Shown here in pieces: positions 21,501-30,438 of a stretch of 64,000 nt of DNA. Below the pieces are notes generated by a model. It was not told the origin of the DNA. It worked only from the letters and a program-made list of their open reading frames with translations, and ran no database searches. A program made the translations under genes and the position numbers. Positions within the stretch are counted from its first letter, which is position 1. Every line of letters begins with the position of its first letter. The DNA is from Neostapfia colusana (taxonomy: Eukaryota; Streptophyta; Magnoliopsida; Poales; Poaceae): positions 31,561,944 through 31,625,943 of the forward strand of contig JASWHV010000019.1 of the NCBI GenBank assembly GCA_030760725.1. The letters run 5' to 3'.

Positions 21501-23461
21501 TCATGCATACTCCCTGAGCTATGTATGAAATTATAGTTCACTTGAATTTGCATGAAAGTGCAAATTTATTCAGAATTAATTCCTGTTTAGCTAAATGCTT
21601 AGGGAATTATTCTGGGTGATCTACTTAGTGAATTATTCTGAATTTGGGTCCAGAGGGCCTTCTTGTGACAAGAAATCACAAGAAAATTTCCAGCTCCATT
21701 GGAGCCCTGGATCATTATGTCCTGTTGAACCTCATTAGTTGATTCCCACCCAAGTGATGAAACCCCACTCATCACTTGATCCTAGTACTTAAACACAAAC
21801 CCAAACCACTAGCACCAGTTTCATTTTAAATTCTTAAACAGAGTTCTAGTTTTAAAAACTTGTCTTTAGAACTTGTTAGCAAAAGTTTTACAATTAAACA
21901 TGTATGCATATCCATAACATGTAGTGTTTAAACGTGGAAGAGTGGAGGAAAGGTGAAGCTTGAATCAAGGAAAGAAGGCCAGAGTTTGATATTCAAGTCA
22001 TCATCAGCAACTAACTTCATCTTGTCTGACTTTAGTCACCTGCAAAACCAAGGCAAGCCCCGGTTTGCATTTAAGCTATTTTGTAAAGTTTTTCATTTGT
22101 TCATTACTATGGGTCAAAGTTTGTATGTGCATTAGGTCAAGAATGTTTTATACTCCACTTGCATAACCAAATATGAACCCTGAGGTCAAGGGTAGCATTG
22201 TGTCATCGCTGTAGAATAAGGCCATGCTAAATAGACTAGGGCATCCGGTAGAAGACGAGTAGTTGGAATCTACTCGCGAGCTATAGTCCAGGATATCATA
22301 AGTGCGGTTGGGAAAGGAAGCAAACTAAAGTTTACATTTCTAAAGATGAGACCGGGCAGCGGGGTTAGGCAGCGACAAGACGAGGTCTTGGTCGAGTAGC
22401 TCTGCCTGTGTCGGTTAAGGACCGAAGCGTGTGCAGCCCCGCTGAGCAAGTTTTGAGTTGTGTACCGGATGCTTACTGATATATCAGAACCAGGAAACCG
22501 ATGTACCAGGTTCACTAGATTGTAGAGGCATACCACATCGACTCGTTAGACCTATGAGCCTGAGACGGCGTGACCGGTTGTACAGTTTAGTGGCCTGAGA
22601 AAGGTTGCCACATACGATGTAATGAAGGACCCCAGAGCTGGGTCTTCAGAGGCGGGCGTATGTGTCGAGTTATCTGGGTAGTGTTTGATTCGAATCACCG
22701 TCCCTCGCGGTTATGAATACCGCTTGCTCACTGTGTTGTGACGTAGTAAGCAAGTTGTGTGGGAACAGTTTGCAAAAGTATAATTGCTGCTATGATTATG
22801 TTAAACTGCATGAGAACCTTGTTTGAAGTAGAGATAGAGCAAACTAAATTTATTTTTCACCTTGGGACAAGTAACATTAGAATGAAGCGTTTCTTGTTTG
22901 ATTGTGGAGTTCCAATGTTGCTGGGCGCAAGGTCACTATTATTATGGCTAAAATCTGAAAGTTAAGGATGAACTCGTAGGCGAGTCTTTTCGCAAATGAC
23001 CAGTTTAAGTCGTAGGTTACTTTCATGTAGAGTTTCATGTTTAGGAGAGACGGTTAAGTCTTGCTCAGCCTTTGTGCTCACTCTTGCTATATAAGTGGTT
23101 TTGCAGGTAAACCTCGACGCTATAAAGAAGGTTTTCCGGTGAGACTCGGGAATTTCCGAGTCATGTCACACTTGGAGAATCTAGCCGCTGCCATGTCTGT
23201 GTGTTGCTAGCGAGAGGAGTCCGCGGGCTGGACCTCTTCTCGAGTGCTTATTAGATATTCAACGTGAGCTATTCATTGACATCCGATGTAGCTATTTTAT
23301 GTAAATTATTTACAAAGAACAATTGTAAGCTTCCGCTTTTGATTTATGTAATACAGGATTTCTTATATGTGTGCTGTTCGGTGCCGCATAACACGACACC
23401 ACCCAATGCGATCCCCGGGCGAGGCGGCACGACCCCGTGATGGAGGTCGGGCCCTCTCAGT
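18575..23461 (+). repeat. LTR-C: single long gypsy LTR related to GypB
   Basis: Begins TGTAAAAGTCCCAAAAACG directly after AAGGG. It follows the order of the GypB LTR: AT-rich, GC island at 19782-20945, AT-rich, then a 3' section ending GCCGCATAACACGACACCACC...CCCTCTCAGT. It is about 4.9 kb with no internal region, so it looks like a solo LTR or the LTR part of a composite. Its own right end and target copy are not seen. A Cassandra element starts at 23462 instead. The segment around 21953-22060 resembles exon 2 of the LTR micro-gene and is followed by AAG|GCAAGC. Confidence 0.75.
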
Positions 23462-23703
23462 TGTAACAGCTCTCTAGGATCATAGACTGTCCCCACATAC
23501 CACCACTCATCTTTTCTGCGCACTTTGTCCTCACTCATGCGCACACGGGAAAACTTCCCGGTCGGTCACCCATCCCCAAATTCCTCCGGGCCAAGCACGC
23601 TTAACCCGGGAGTCCTTTGAAGGTGGGATTCCAGAAAAGAAGGTATACCTTGGTGGTATGAGTACTCTATCAATCCTATTAAGCCGGGAGTCAGGATATA
23701 ACA
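23462..23703 (-). repeat. Cassandra LTR, left copy (inverted)
   Basis: Reverse complement of the other two copies, with about ten or more differences. Its outer end reads TGTAACAGCTCTCT, against TGTGATGGCTCTCT for the reverse of the right-hand outer end. Confidence 0.85.
23538..23667 (-). other. 5S rRNA-derived domain, left Cassandra LTR
   Basis: The minus strand contains GGTTAAGCGTGCTTGGCC and GGATGGGTGACCGACC, matching the box A and box C areas of plant 5S rRNA. Bases between them differ, so this is not a functional 5S gene. It may retain RNA polymerase III promoter activity. Confidence 0.8.
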
Positions 23704-23706
23704 CAA

Positions 23707-23718
23707 TCCACCCCCCTT
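23707..23718 (-). promoter_or_regulatory. Cassandra polypurine tract, inverted arm
   Basis: The minus strand reads AAGGGGGGTGGA next to the inverted LTR. Confidence 0.75.
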
Positions 23719-23949
23719 AGAAGACCGACGTCCTCGTCGGTCAACACCAAGACAGGAACGTCCCCTCTTAGCCACGTCCATACGTTCAGTACTGGCATAC
23801 GCATACCGTACGTCCGGTTAGCAGCATACGTACCATACCGTGTCCCACACAGAGGATCCACGCGTCATGCGTACGTACTTGCGTGCCTGACCCGTACGCT
23901 ACCGTATCCTTGTCACTGACCCGTACGCACACGTGAAACTGCGAGGGTC

Positions 23950-23962
23950 GGCTCTGATACCA
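23950..23962 (-). promoter_or_regulatory. Cassandra primer binding site, inverted arm
   Basis: Reverse complement of TGGTATCAGAGCC. It faces the 5' edge of a forward LTR, five bases away, and not the 3' edge of an inverted LTR as a normal element would have. Confidence 0.85.
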
Positions 23963-23967
23963 TATTG

Positions 23968-24209
23968 TGTGATATCTTGGCTTCCGACTTAATAGGATTG
24001 ATAGAGTACTCATACCACCAAGGTATACCTTCTTTTCGGGAAGCCCACTAGCAAAGAACTCCGGGGTTAAGCATGCTTGGCCCGGGGGAATTTGGGGATG
24101 GGTGACCGACCAGGACGTTTTCCCGGGTGCGCACGAGTGAGGACAAAGTGCGTAGAAAAGACGAGTGGTGGTATGTGGGGACAGTTTATGATCCTAGAGA
24201 GCTATCACA
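23968..24209 (+). repeat. Cassandra LTR, middle copy
   Basis: TGTGATATC...GCTATCACA, 242 bp. A correct primer site follows at its right edge, so it serves as the 5' LTR of the right-hand unit. Confidence 0.85.
24004..24133 (+). other. 5S rRNA-derived domain, middle Cassandra LTR
   Basis: Contains AACTCCGGGGTTAAGCATGC and GGATGGGTGACC at the spacing of plant 5S rRNA. The box A area has one change (GCATGC for GCGTGC) compared with the right copy. Confidence 0.8.
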
Positions 24210-24211
24210 AA

Positions 24212-24224
24212 TGGTATCAGAGCC
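24212..24224 (+). promoter_or_regulatory. Cassandra primer binding site
   Basis: TGGTATCAGAGCC two bases after the middle LTR. Confidence 0.9.
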
Positions 24225-24455
24225 AACCCTTGCAGTATCACCGGTGCGTACGAGTCAGTGACAAGGATACGATAGCGTACGGGTCAGGGACACAGGTACG
24301 TAAGCATGACGCGTGGGTCCTCTGTGTGGGACACGGTATGGTACATATGCTGCTAACCGGACGTACGATATGCGTATGCCAGTACTGAACGTACGGACGT
24401 GGCTAAGAGGGGACGTTCCTGTCTTGGCGTTGACCAACGAGGACGTCGGTCTTCT
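24225..24455 (+). other. Cassandra internal region
   Basis: About 230 bp of non-coding sequence, rich in CGTACG-type steps. A close inverted copy lies at 23719-23949. Confidence 0.75.
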
Positions 24456-24467
24456 AAGGGGGGTGGA
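24456..24467 (+). promoter_or_regulatory. Cassandra polypurine tract
   Basis: AAGGGGGGTGGA, just before the right LTR. Confidence 0.85.
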
Positions 24468-24470
24468 TTG

Positions 24471-24712
24471 TGTGATATCCTAGCTCCCGGCTTAATAGGA
24501 TTGATAGAGTACTCATACCACCAAGGTATACCTTCTTTTATGGAAGCCCACCTGCAAAGAACTCCGGGGTTAAGCGTGCTTGGCCTGGAGGAATTTGGGG
24601 ATGGGTGACCGACCGAGAAGTTTTCCCGGGTGCGCGCGAGTGAGGACAAAGTGCGCAGAAAAGACGAGCGGAGGTATGTGGGGACAGTCTATGATCCTAG
24701 AGAGCCATCACA
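24471..24712 (+). repeat. Cassandra LTR, right copy
   Basis: TGTGATATCC...GCCATCACA, 242 bp. It is followed by AAGGG (24713-24717), the right-hand duplication of the whole insert that begins at 18575. Confidence 0.85.
24507..24636 (+). other. 5S rRNA-derived domain, right Cassandra LTR
   Basis: Best-preserved copy: AGAACTCCGGGGTTAAGCG, then TGCTTGG and GGATGGGTGACCGACCGAG, in the order and spacing of plant 5S rRNA. Confidence 0.85.
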
Positions 24713-26184
24713 AAGGGTGGATCAACAAGGACACTAACTGATTATATACGACTACCCTGCAAAACAGGCAAGCTCCGGTTTGCATTTAACAGCTATTAAG
24801 TTTTTATTTTTGTATTCACCTTTGGTTAAGATTGGAACTGTGCATTAGGTCTAGTGTTTGATACTCCTCTTGCATAGCCAAATGACCCATGGAGTATTGG
24901 GTAGGTGTCTTTCACCATGTATAACTGCCATGCTTAAGTACGATTCGGTTGAAGTCGAGTGGTGAGGTGCTACTCGCATGTTCAGGAACAACAGGGCATA
25001 CGGGATTGGTTCAAAAATGAATTAGCAAGTTAAAGTTCAGACCAGAAGGTTGTAGGGGCAGCAGGACATAGGGGCCTGGGTGCTGTAGACCTGTCCGTGT
25101 CGGTCAAGGACCGATCCGTATGCGTTCTTGTTGAACAAGTTTGAGTTGTGTACCGACTCATGCTGGCAATATGGGACCCAGTAAACCGATGTACCTCGGG
25201 AAGCTGTCGTTTGGACTTTTCGGGTCGCCTCAGGCGGACGGCCGGTGTGCAGTATGTGGGGAACATTATCATGACATCTCATGTCAGCAGTTGCACCATG
25301 AGAGTGGCTACTGTACGGGGCGACTTGATCGATTCAACGGGGGTGAAACGGGGGAAAGGCTGCCACGTACAACGTCAGGGATGGTTGTTGTAGGCAATGT
25401 CGAGTACGGGCGTATGTGTCGTGTAGTCCGAGTGTTATTGATTTGAATCACCGTCGCTCGCGGAATGGACCGAGCATACTTGTTCTCACAGTCGTAACGT
25501 AGTAAGAACTTGCATGAGAAAGGAACTAATCACATTGGTTTGAAGTTTTATACTAGCGTTGTAATGGATCTTGATGAATAGGCTAGTGCAAACTCGATTC
25601 TTTTATGCCATGAGAAATTTACATTGGGGAAAAGCGTGTTTTGTTTGATTGTGGTCTCCCGATGTGGCGTGCCCAAGGATACTTAAAATGCTGCAAGTAA
25701 TATTTGAATGTAAGGATTCACTTCTAGGCGAGTTTAATTATGCTTATGCCATCCTATTTTAGGTTCATAACCTCACATAGAGTTTCATGTTTAGGGTGAC
25801 GGTTAAGTCTTGCTGAGCGTTATGCTCACGGATGCTATCCGAGTTGTTTTGCAGGTATTTGACTTCATGCTTAAAAGAAGGGATGCCGATGAGACTCGGG
25901 AACCTCCGAGCGTTTACTCAAAGCGCATCCTCGCCGCTGCAGATTGTTCTTCGTGTTGCTCGTAAGAGACAGTCCGTGGGCTGGACTGTTTTCTTTGTTG
26001 CTGAGATAAAGATGAATCGTGAGAGAGATAGTCTTCCACTGTAGCTTACTCTGATATAACTATTTGTAAAACGTTCTTGTACGCTTCCGCAAACTATTTA
26101 TGTAATATGATGTGTTTTCATCGACCCGTGTGCTGTTGGGTGCCGCATATCATGGCACCACCCGACGAGGTCCTGTTCCTCACA
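24713..26184 (+). repeat. GypB 3' LTR, 3' portion
   Basis: Resumes with AAGGGTGGATCAACAAGG and ends TTCCTCACA. It matches 8301-9774. After it, LTR-E sequence begins (TTGAA at 26185-26189 is the expected GypB target duplication). Confidence 0.9.
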
Positions 26185-26439
26185 TTGAATTTTGAGTTGA
26201 ACAAGTTCGTTCCAAATCTGACTTTAGTTTTTCTCACACATATGGGAACTTCTCACCTTGGTTTTATATCCTTCTTGGTTTTCCAAGCCTTCAAATAAAC
26301 ATTTGAACTTGTGTGAAGAAAACCCTCATGTGTGTTATCACATGTGGAAAAGTTTTTAACAAGTCCCAATTTTCATTCATATGTAACCTACTTTTGTAAA
26401 CAAGAGTTTCTTTGTATTCATATTTTTGGGACCTTTACA
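26185..26439 (-). repeat. LTR-E: outer end of another gypsy LTR
   Basis: On the minus strand it starts TGTAAAGGTCCCAAAAATATG, resembling the GypB LTR start, and is cut after 255 bp by the GypB insertion. Its right edge falls inside GypD1 pol coding sequence without a polypurine tract, so it was inserted there. Confidence 0.7.
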
Positions 26440-28205
26440 TCCGTGATATGGGCGTAGTCCCGGGTGCAAGCTCAATCTTGAACTCGACATCCCGCTCACG
26501 TGGCATGCCTGGAAGATCGTCCGGGAACACGTCGGGATATTCCCGGACTACGGGGATGTCCTCTTACTTGAGAGCTTCAGTATTATTTATTTCTGAAACT
26601 TCCCGCACTGGATTGTCTAACACCATGGAATGCGGACGGTTGAATGGGGAATTCAAATGAACCGTCCGTGTCCGAGTGTCTAGGACAGCGCCATGGTAGC
26701 TTAGCCATGACATCCCTAAGATTGCACCAATCTTTTGCCCCGTAAGGATTATCAATGTGGTGGGATATAGCTTCCCACCTAAGCACAGAGGTGCTTTTGG
26801 AATCATCATATCTGCTGAAATCTTCCCTCCTGGTGAGCAGATCATAAATGTGCAGTCGGTTGGGGAGACTTGCATTTGATGCTTAGCCACATAGGATGCA
26901 CTTATAAAACTGTGGGTTGCACCAGAATCGAATAAAATGATGATTGTTTGGTCGTTGAGAGTAAACGTACCCGCCAGCACGTTGTCTCCCTCTGGGGCGT
27001 CCTCATTGTTGAGGTTGCGAACGCCCCCAGTCCACCGACCAACCTTCTTGACCGGAGGTCGGCCTCGAGCACCGCCCTGGAACCGGGGTTTCGCGCTGCT
27101 CTGCTGCCCCTGGGGACAGTCCTTCGCGAAATGGCCCGCCTGGCCACACGTGAAGCAAGTGAAGCAAGGCGGTCCTCCGCTGATCGGCGGACGAAAACCC
27201 GTGGCGCGTTGTGGCGGTGGGAACGCCCGGGGTGTCGTATGCTGCTGCTGTTGCGGTCGCGGTGGTGGCATTGGTGGTCGGAACGGGGGTGCCTGGAAAG
27301 AACGACCCCCGAACCACTGAGGTCACGCAGGTGGATGCCACTGCTGTCCGGATGGTGTCCGATACACCATGCGGTACTTCTGAGGAGCGCCACCCCCGCT
27401 GCTGGGTGGAGCGCTGCGCTTCCGCTGCTCAGCTGCCAACTCCCGCTGAGCGTCTTCTTGCATAATCGTGGCATTGACGAGGTCGTTGAAGGTGCCGCGA
27501 TTCCATTGAACGTGATGTGTCTTCATCTCGGGGTGTAACCCCTGATAGAAGTGCTCCCGCTTCTCCCCCTCGGTGGAGATGTAGTCTGACGCATATTGCG
27601 CCAAATGGTTGAAGGCACGGGAGTAGTCATGGGCACTCCTCCCGCCCTGCTTCAGCTCCAAGACTTCTTGGAACTTCCTCTTCATTATCCCGGGAGGGAT
27701 ATGATAGGCGCGGAATGCCTCCCGGAATTTTTCCCACTCCTTGGCATGGCCAGCCGGACGTGAGGCGACATAGTTCGCCCACCACGCACCAGCGGCACCG
27801 TGAAGCTGCTGCGCCGCGAACAGAGTCTTTTGCTGCTCCGTACATTGGAGCAGCCCGAATTTGGACTCGACTGTCCACAGCCAGTTGTCGGCCTCCAGTG
27901 GTTCTGCGGCTTCTGTGAACACCGGAGGGTGCGTACTCATGAAGTCCAAGTACGTCATCTCATGGGGCTCACGAGGCCCCCTCTCTTGATGCCCCCTCCT
28001 GGGACGTATTTTGCACGATCCTGCGGAGCAGGTCTGTCTGCTCCTCACGACCACCCACCAGTGCCGCTATCAGATCCGCTAGGGTAAGCGGAGGCGGCGG
28101 TGGTGGTTGCTGCTGCGGGGTGCTGTCGTAGGTAGGTGGCTGGGAGTCATCTTCTCCCTGCTGGCTAGAGCCACCAATCTCGTGCGTGGTCCGAGTGCGA
28201 ACCAT
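26440..28205 (-). pseudogene. GypD1 gag-protease, broken
   Basis: Begins at ATG 28205 (MVRTRTTHEIGG), a start like that of GypB gag, with a proline-rich stretch. Then come the gag core (TYLDFMSTHPPVFTEAAEP ... LHGAAGAWWANYVA), a CCHC knuckle (CFTCGQAGHFAKDC), an intact protease motif (LFDSGATHSFIS) and ILGMSWL. The protein ends at the pro-RT linker (FPDDLPGMPRERE), cut by LTR-E. Lesions: a frameshift near 28000; TGA at 27323-27325 in an otherwise open frame (CGA to TGA would explain it); TAA at 26564-26566 before EDIPVV. The knuckle is preceded by an extra CFT from a 9-nt direct duplication (CFTCFTC). Confidence 0.9.
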
Positions 28206-30163
28206 CTGCAACCATACGACAATAAACATCAGTCCCGCAATATATTGCGTGCAGTCCAATAAAATAGGCATAAAACATAATGACATTAAAACATGCGATG
28301 CATCTCGTATGTAGATAATGTAATAACTTTGCACAAGCTACACCATTACCAGAACAAATACAAGCTAGTTAAATCCAACTTGATGGACCTCCTCTTTGGA
28401 AGCTCACCACAACTAGGTTTGGTCACTACGAGACGTTACTATCGCTCTGTCATCACGTATACCACCCTTTTATCTTCAATACGACACAAACATGGTCTCT
28501 AGCAAAAGAACTTGAGTAAGGCATATACTCAATCTTTCACTAGTTGAAGATAACCACTCATGAGTAGATTCTACCCCATTGGAAGTACTTAAACCCCCTA
28601 GGGTACAACAATCTCCCCAATGAGTTCAACTGTCATTCCCCTGCCAGAATGACCAGTTTCTACATATCCAAGATTTTGATCTGGTTCTTGGCATTTTCAT
28701 GACTCAAGTTGAATACCAAAGTTAAAGTTAACTTCAGTATCCTTCCAACGAGTATTTATTTCCTTCAGATCAGCTCTGGTTAAAAAGTTATGGTAATTCA
28801 AACTTAACAGAATTTCTGGAAGAATTTCAACAGCACCTCCTTTGGGAAGTTGCTGTTTTCAACTCATATTTCCACTGAATTCCGTGCTGCAAATACAGAC
28901 ACTTTTAATTACAAAGATGTAACACATCTCCTACCCTTTTTAAAGATGTATGATATGACAATTTTAGATTTTTCTATCGTAAGTTATGCTTGAAAAACAG
29001 ACCAGTCTAGAGAGTGTTGTGAATCTGTCCTGGTTCTGGACAGTTTACATCCCTCCGGAATTTAAGCCATCTTAAGGTGTAATTCAGCTCTGGAAGTCTA
29101 CAACAAAGTTGTGGAGTGCTTAAACACCTTTCCAGAACTATATCCCACACCTCCATTGGCTAAATAATCTGCGAGTTTTGCCCTGTCAATGTTCAGCAAA
29201 CTTGCTGCCCAAAACAGAGCACTCTGTTTTTCAATCCCTTTTTACTACACTGATCCACTATTGAACTTTTCTACCCAACCAGAGTCCTAAATGTTCAAAC
29301 TTAGTGATTTTAATTCCTTGTTATCATTATATTTTATGCACATGCCTATGATATGTCGGTACTACGTTCCTCACAAAAGAAAATCCTAACCGGATTATAC
29401 CGGCATATACGTCTCAGTAGTGGCACTAAACGGTCTCTCGCACACGTTTACTACACGAGATACATACGTGGTTAGTACCTGCAGACGACCACACAATAAT
29501 GGTGCACTCAATGGTTATTTCCATATCAGGCAGATCCATATTTGAAAGTAAATGCAAACGCCCGTATCATTGTCATACGGCCGTCCTTGAGTTAAGTCAC
29601 GTCTCAAAGTACGTGATCGTGTCTCAACACCACACGACGGGGAACCCGAGTAGATCATGGACGGGTCGTCACGGTTGGGAATGTTATCAACCCAACAGAT
29701 ACCACCTACTGCCCTGCAGGGCACGCCGATGGCAAGTGCTGCGTATGTCCTCCTGGGCTATTTCCAGACAAACACACTCTCGCGTTACTGACCACACGAT
29801 GGGGTCTCCACTTACTTGCCTAATGCACGCTAGGGATCAGCGTTTCATATGAACTCAGGAACACGAAGAGTCCAAGAGTTTCATAATAACGTCTCACACC
29901 AAGCTGTGAGATCAATCCCTGAACCACGTTCCTCGTCAGGGGAGCTAAACGAAATTGAACCGCTTCCGGTGGCGTTCCTTACCATTCTTACTAGAGCGTA
30001 GGTGCGTCGTTACATAATTAAACTTCAGAATTATAACACATATGTTAGTCTTGCCACTTTAATTACTATGCTAATATAGTCCTTACTTGGGCAACTACCG
30101 AATCCTCACCGTAAACCTAAGTCTTCCCGTAATACAGTCCTTAAGTACTGTGCTATCCCCAAT
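28206..30163 (-). other. GypD1 untranslated leader
   Basis: About 2 kb with no supported coding sequence. Parts match the GypD2 leader at 34090-34353 and 37976-38930. It includes the shared hairpin motif at 29385-29412. Confidence 0.75.
29385..29412 (-). other. Conserved leader hairpin motif (GypD1)
   Basis: The minus strand reads ACGTATATGCCGG-TATAAT-CCGGTTAGG, the same stem as GypB with a different loop. Confidence 0.6.
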
Positions 30164-30178
30164 GCAGCTCTGATACTA
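30164..30178 (-). promoter_or_regulatory. GypD1 primer binding site
   Basis: The minus strand reads TAGTATCAGAGCTGC, one base off the TGGTATCAGAGC consensus, three bases from the LTR edge. Confidence 0.75.
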
Positions 30179-30438
30179 GCCTGTGGCGGACCGGAATCCG
30201 CTCTCCCAGGATCGCAGAGGGTGGTGCCGCACGATGCGACACCTGACAACAAACATCATAAGGACACCTTTTATTACATGGGAAACCAGCTGAAACTGTA
30301 CAAACAGGTACACTACTCAGTTACAACTAATGTCTATATTACACAGCGGAAGTTTCTTTTGTACAACTCACGCCCGCCTATCTAGCAAAAGTCGGTTGCC
30401 CAGCCCTACGGCAACCCACACTAGCTGCACTCCTCAGC

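Larger units (their letters stand above)
23462..24712. mobile_element. Palindromic Cassandra TRIM with three LTRs
   Basis: Order: LTR in reverse (23462-23703), polypurine tract, internal region and primer site all in reverse (to 23962), a 5-bp joint, LTR forward (23968-24209), then primer site, internal region, polypurine tract and LTR forward (24471-24712). Each LTR is 242 bp and the two outer arms are each 501 bp, so the unit is an inverted repeat around one LTR. Each LTR carries a 5S rRNA-like domain, the mark of Cassandra. The element is non-coding and depends on other elements' proteins. The right end is followed by AAGGG, which matches the sequence before LTR-C, not the sequence before 23462. 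Confidence 0.85.
8288..26184 (+). mobile_element. GypB: Ty3/gypsy chromovirus with nested inserts
   Basis: A near-complete plus-strand element: 3' part of the 5' LTR (8288-9774), primer site, 1.5-kb leader, gag-pol, polypurine tract and a 3' LTR (15846-18574 plus 24713-26184). The 3' LTR is split by a 6.1-kb insert and totals about 4.2 kb without it. The first part of the 5' LTR lies left of the window beyond GypA. The two visible copies of the LTR 3' part differ at about 14 sites in their first 350 bp by eye (about 4%), so the element is not young. The family is repeated as GypB2 at the right of the window. Confidence 0.9.

Noticed and set aside
23820..23950. CRISPR-like or satellite array suggested by repeated CGTACG steps
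   Set aside because: The steps are irregular and belong to the Cassandra internal region; no repeat-spacer pattern.
24507..24636. Functional 5S rRNA gene
   Set aside because: Only the promoter-like parts match; intervening bases differ and the sequence lies in a Cassandra LTR with a primer site and polypurine tract.
26937..27538. Open frames of 127 and 196 codons on the plus strand
   Set aside because: They are antisense to GypD1 gag-protease, which has recognisable knuckle and protease motifs.
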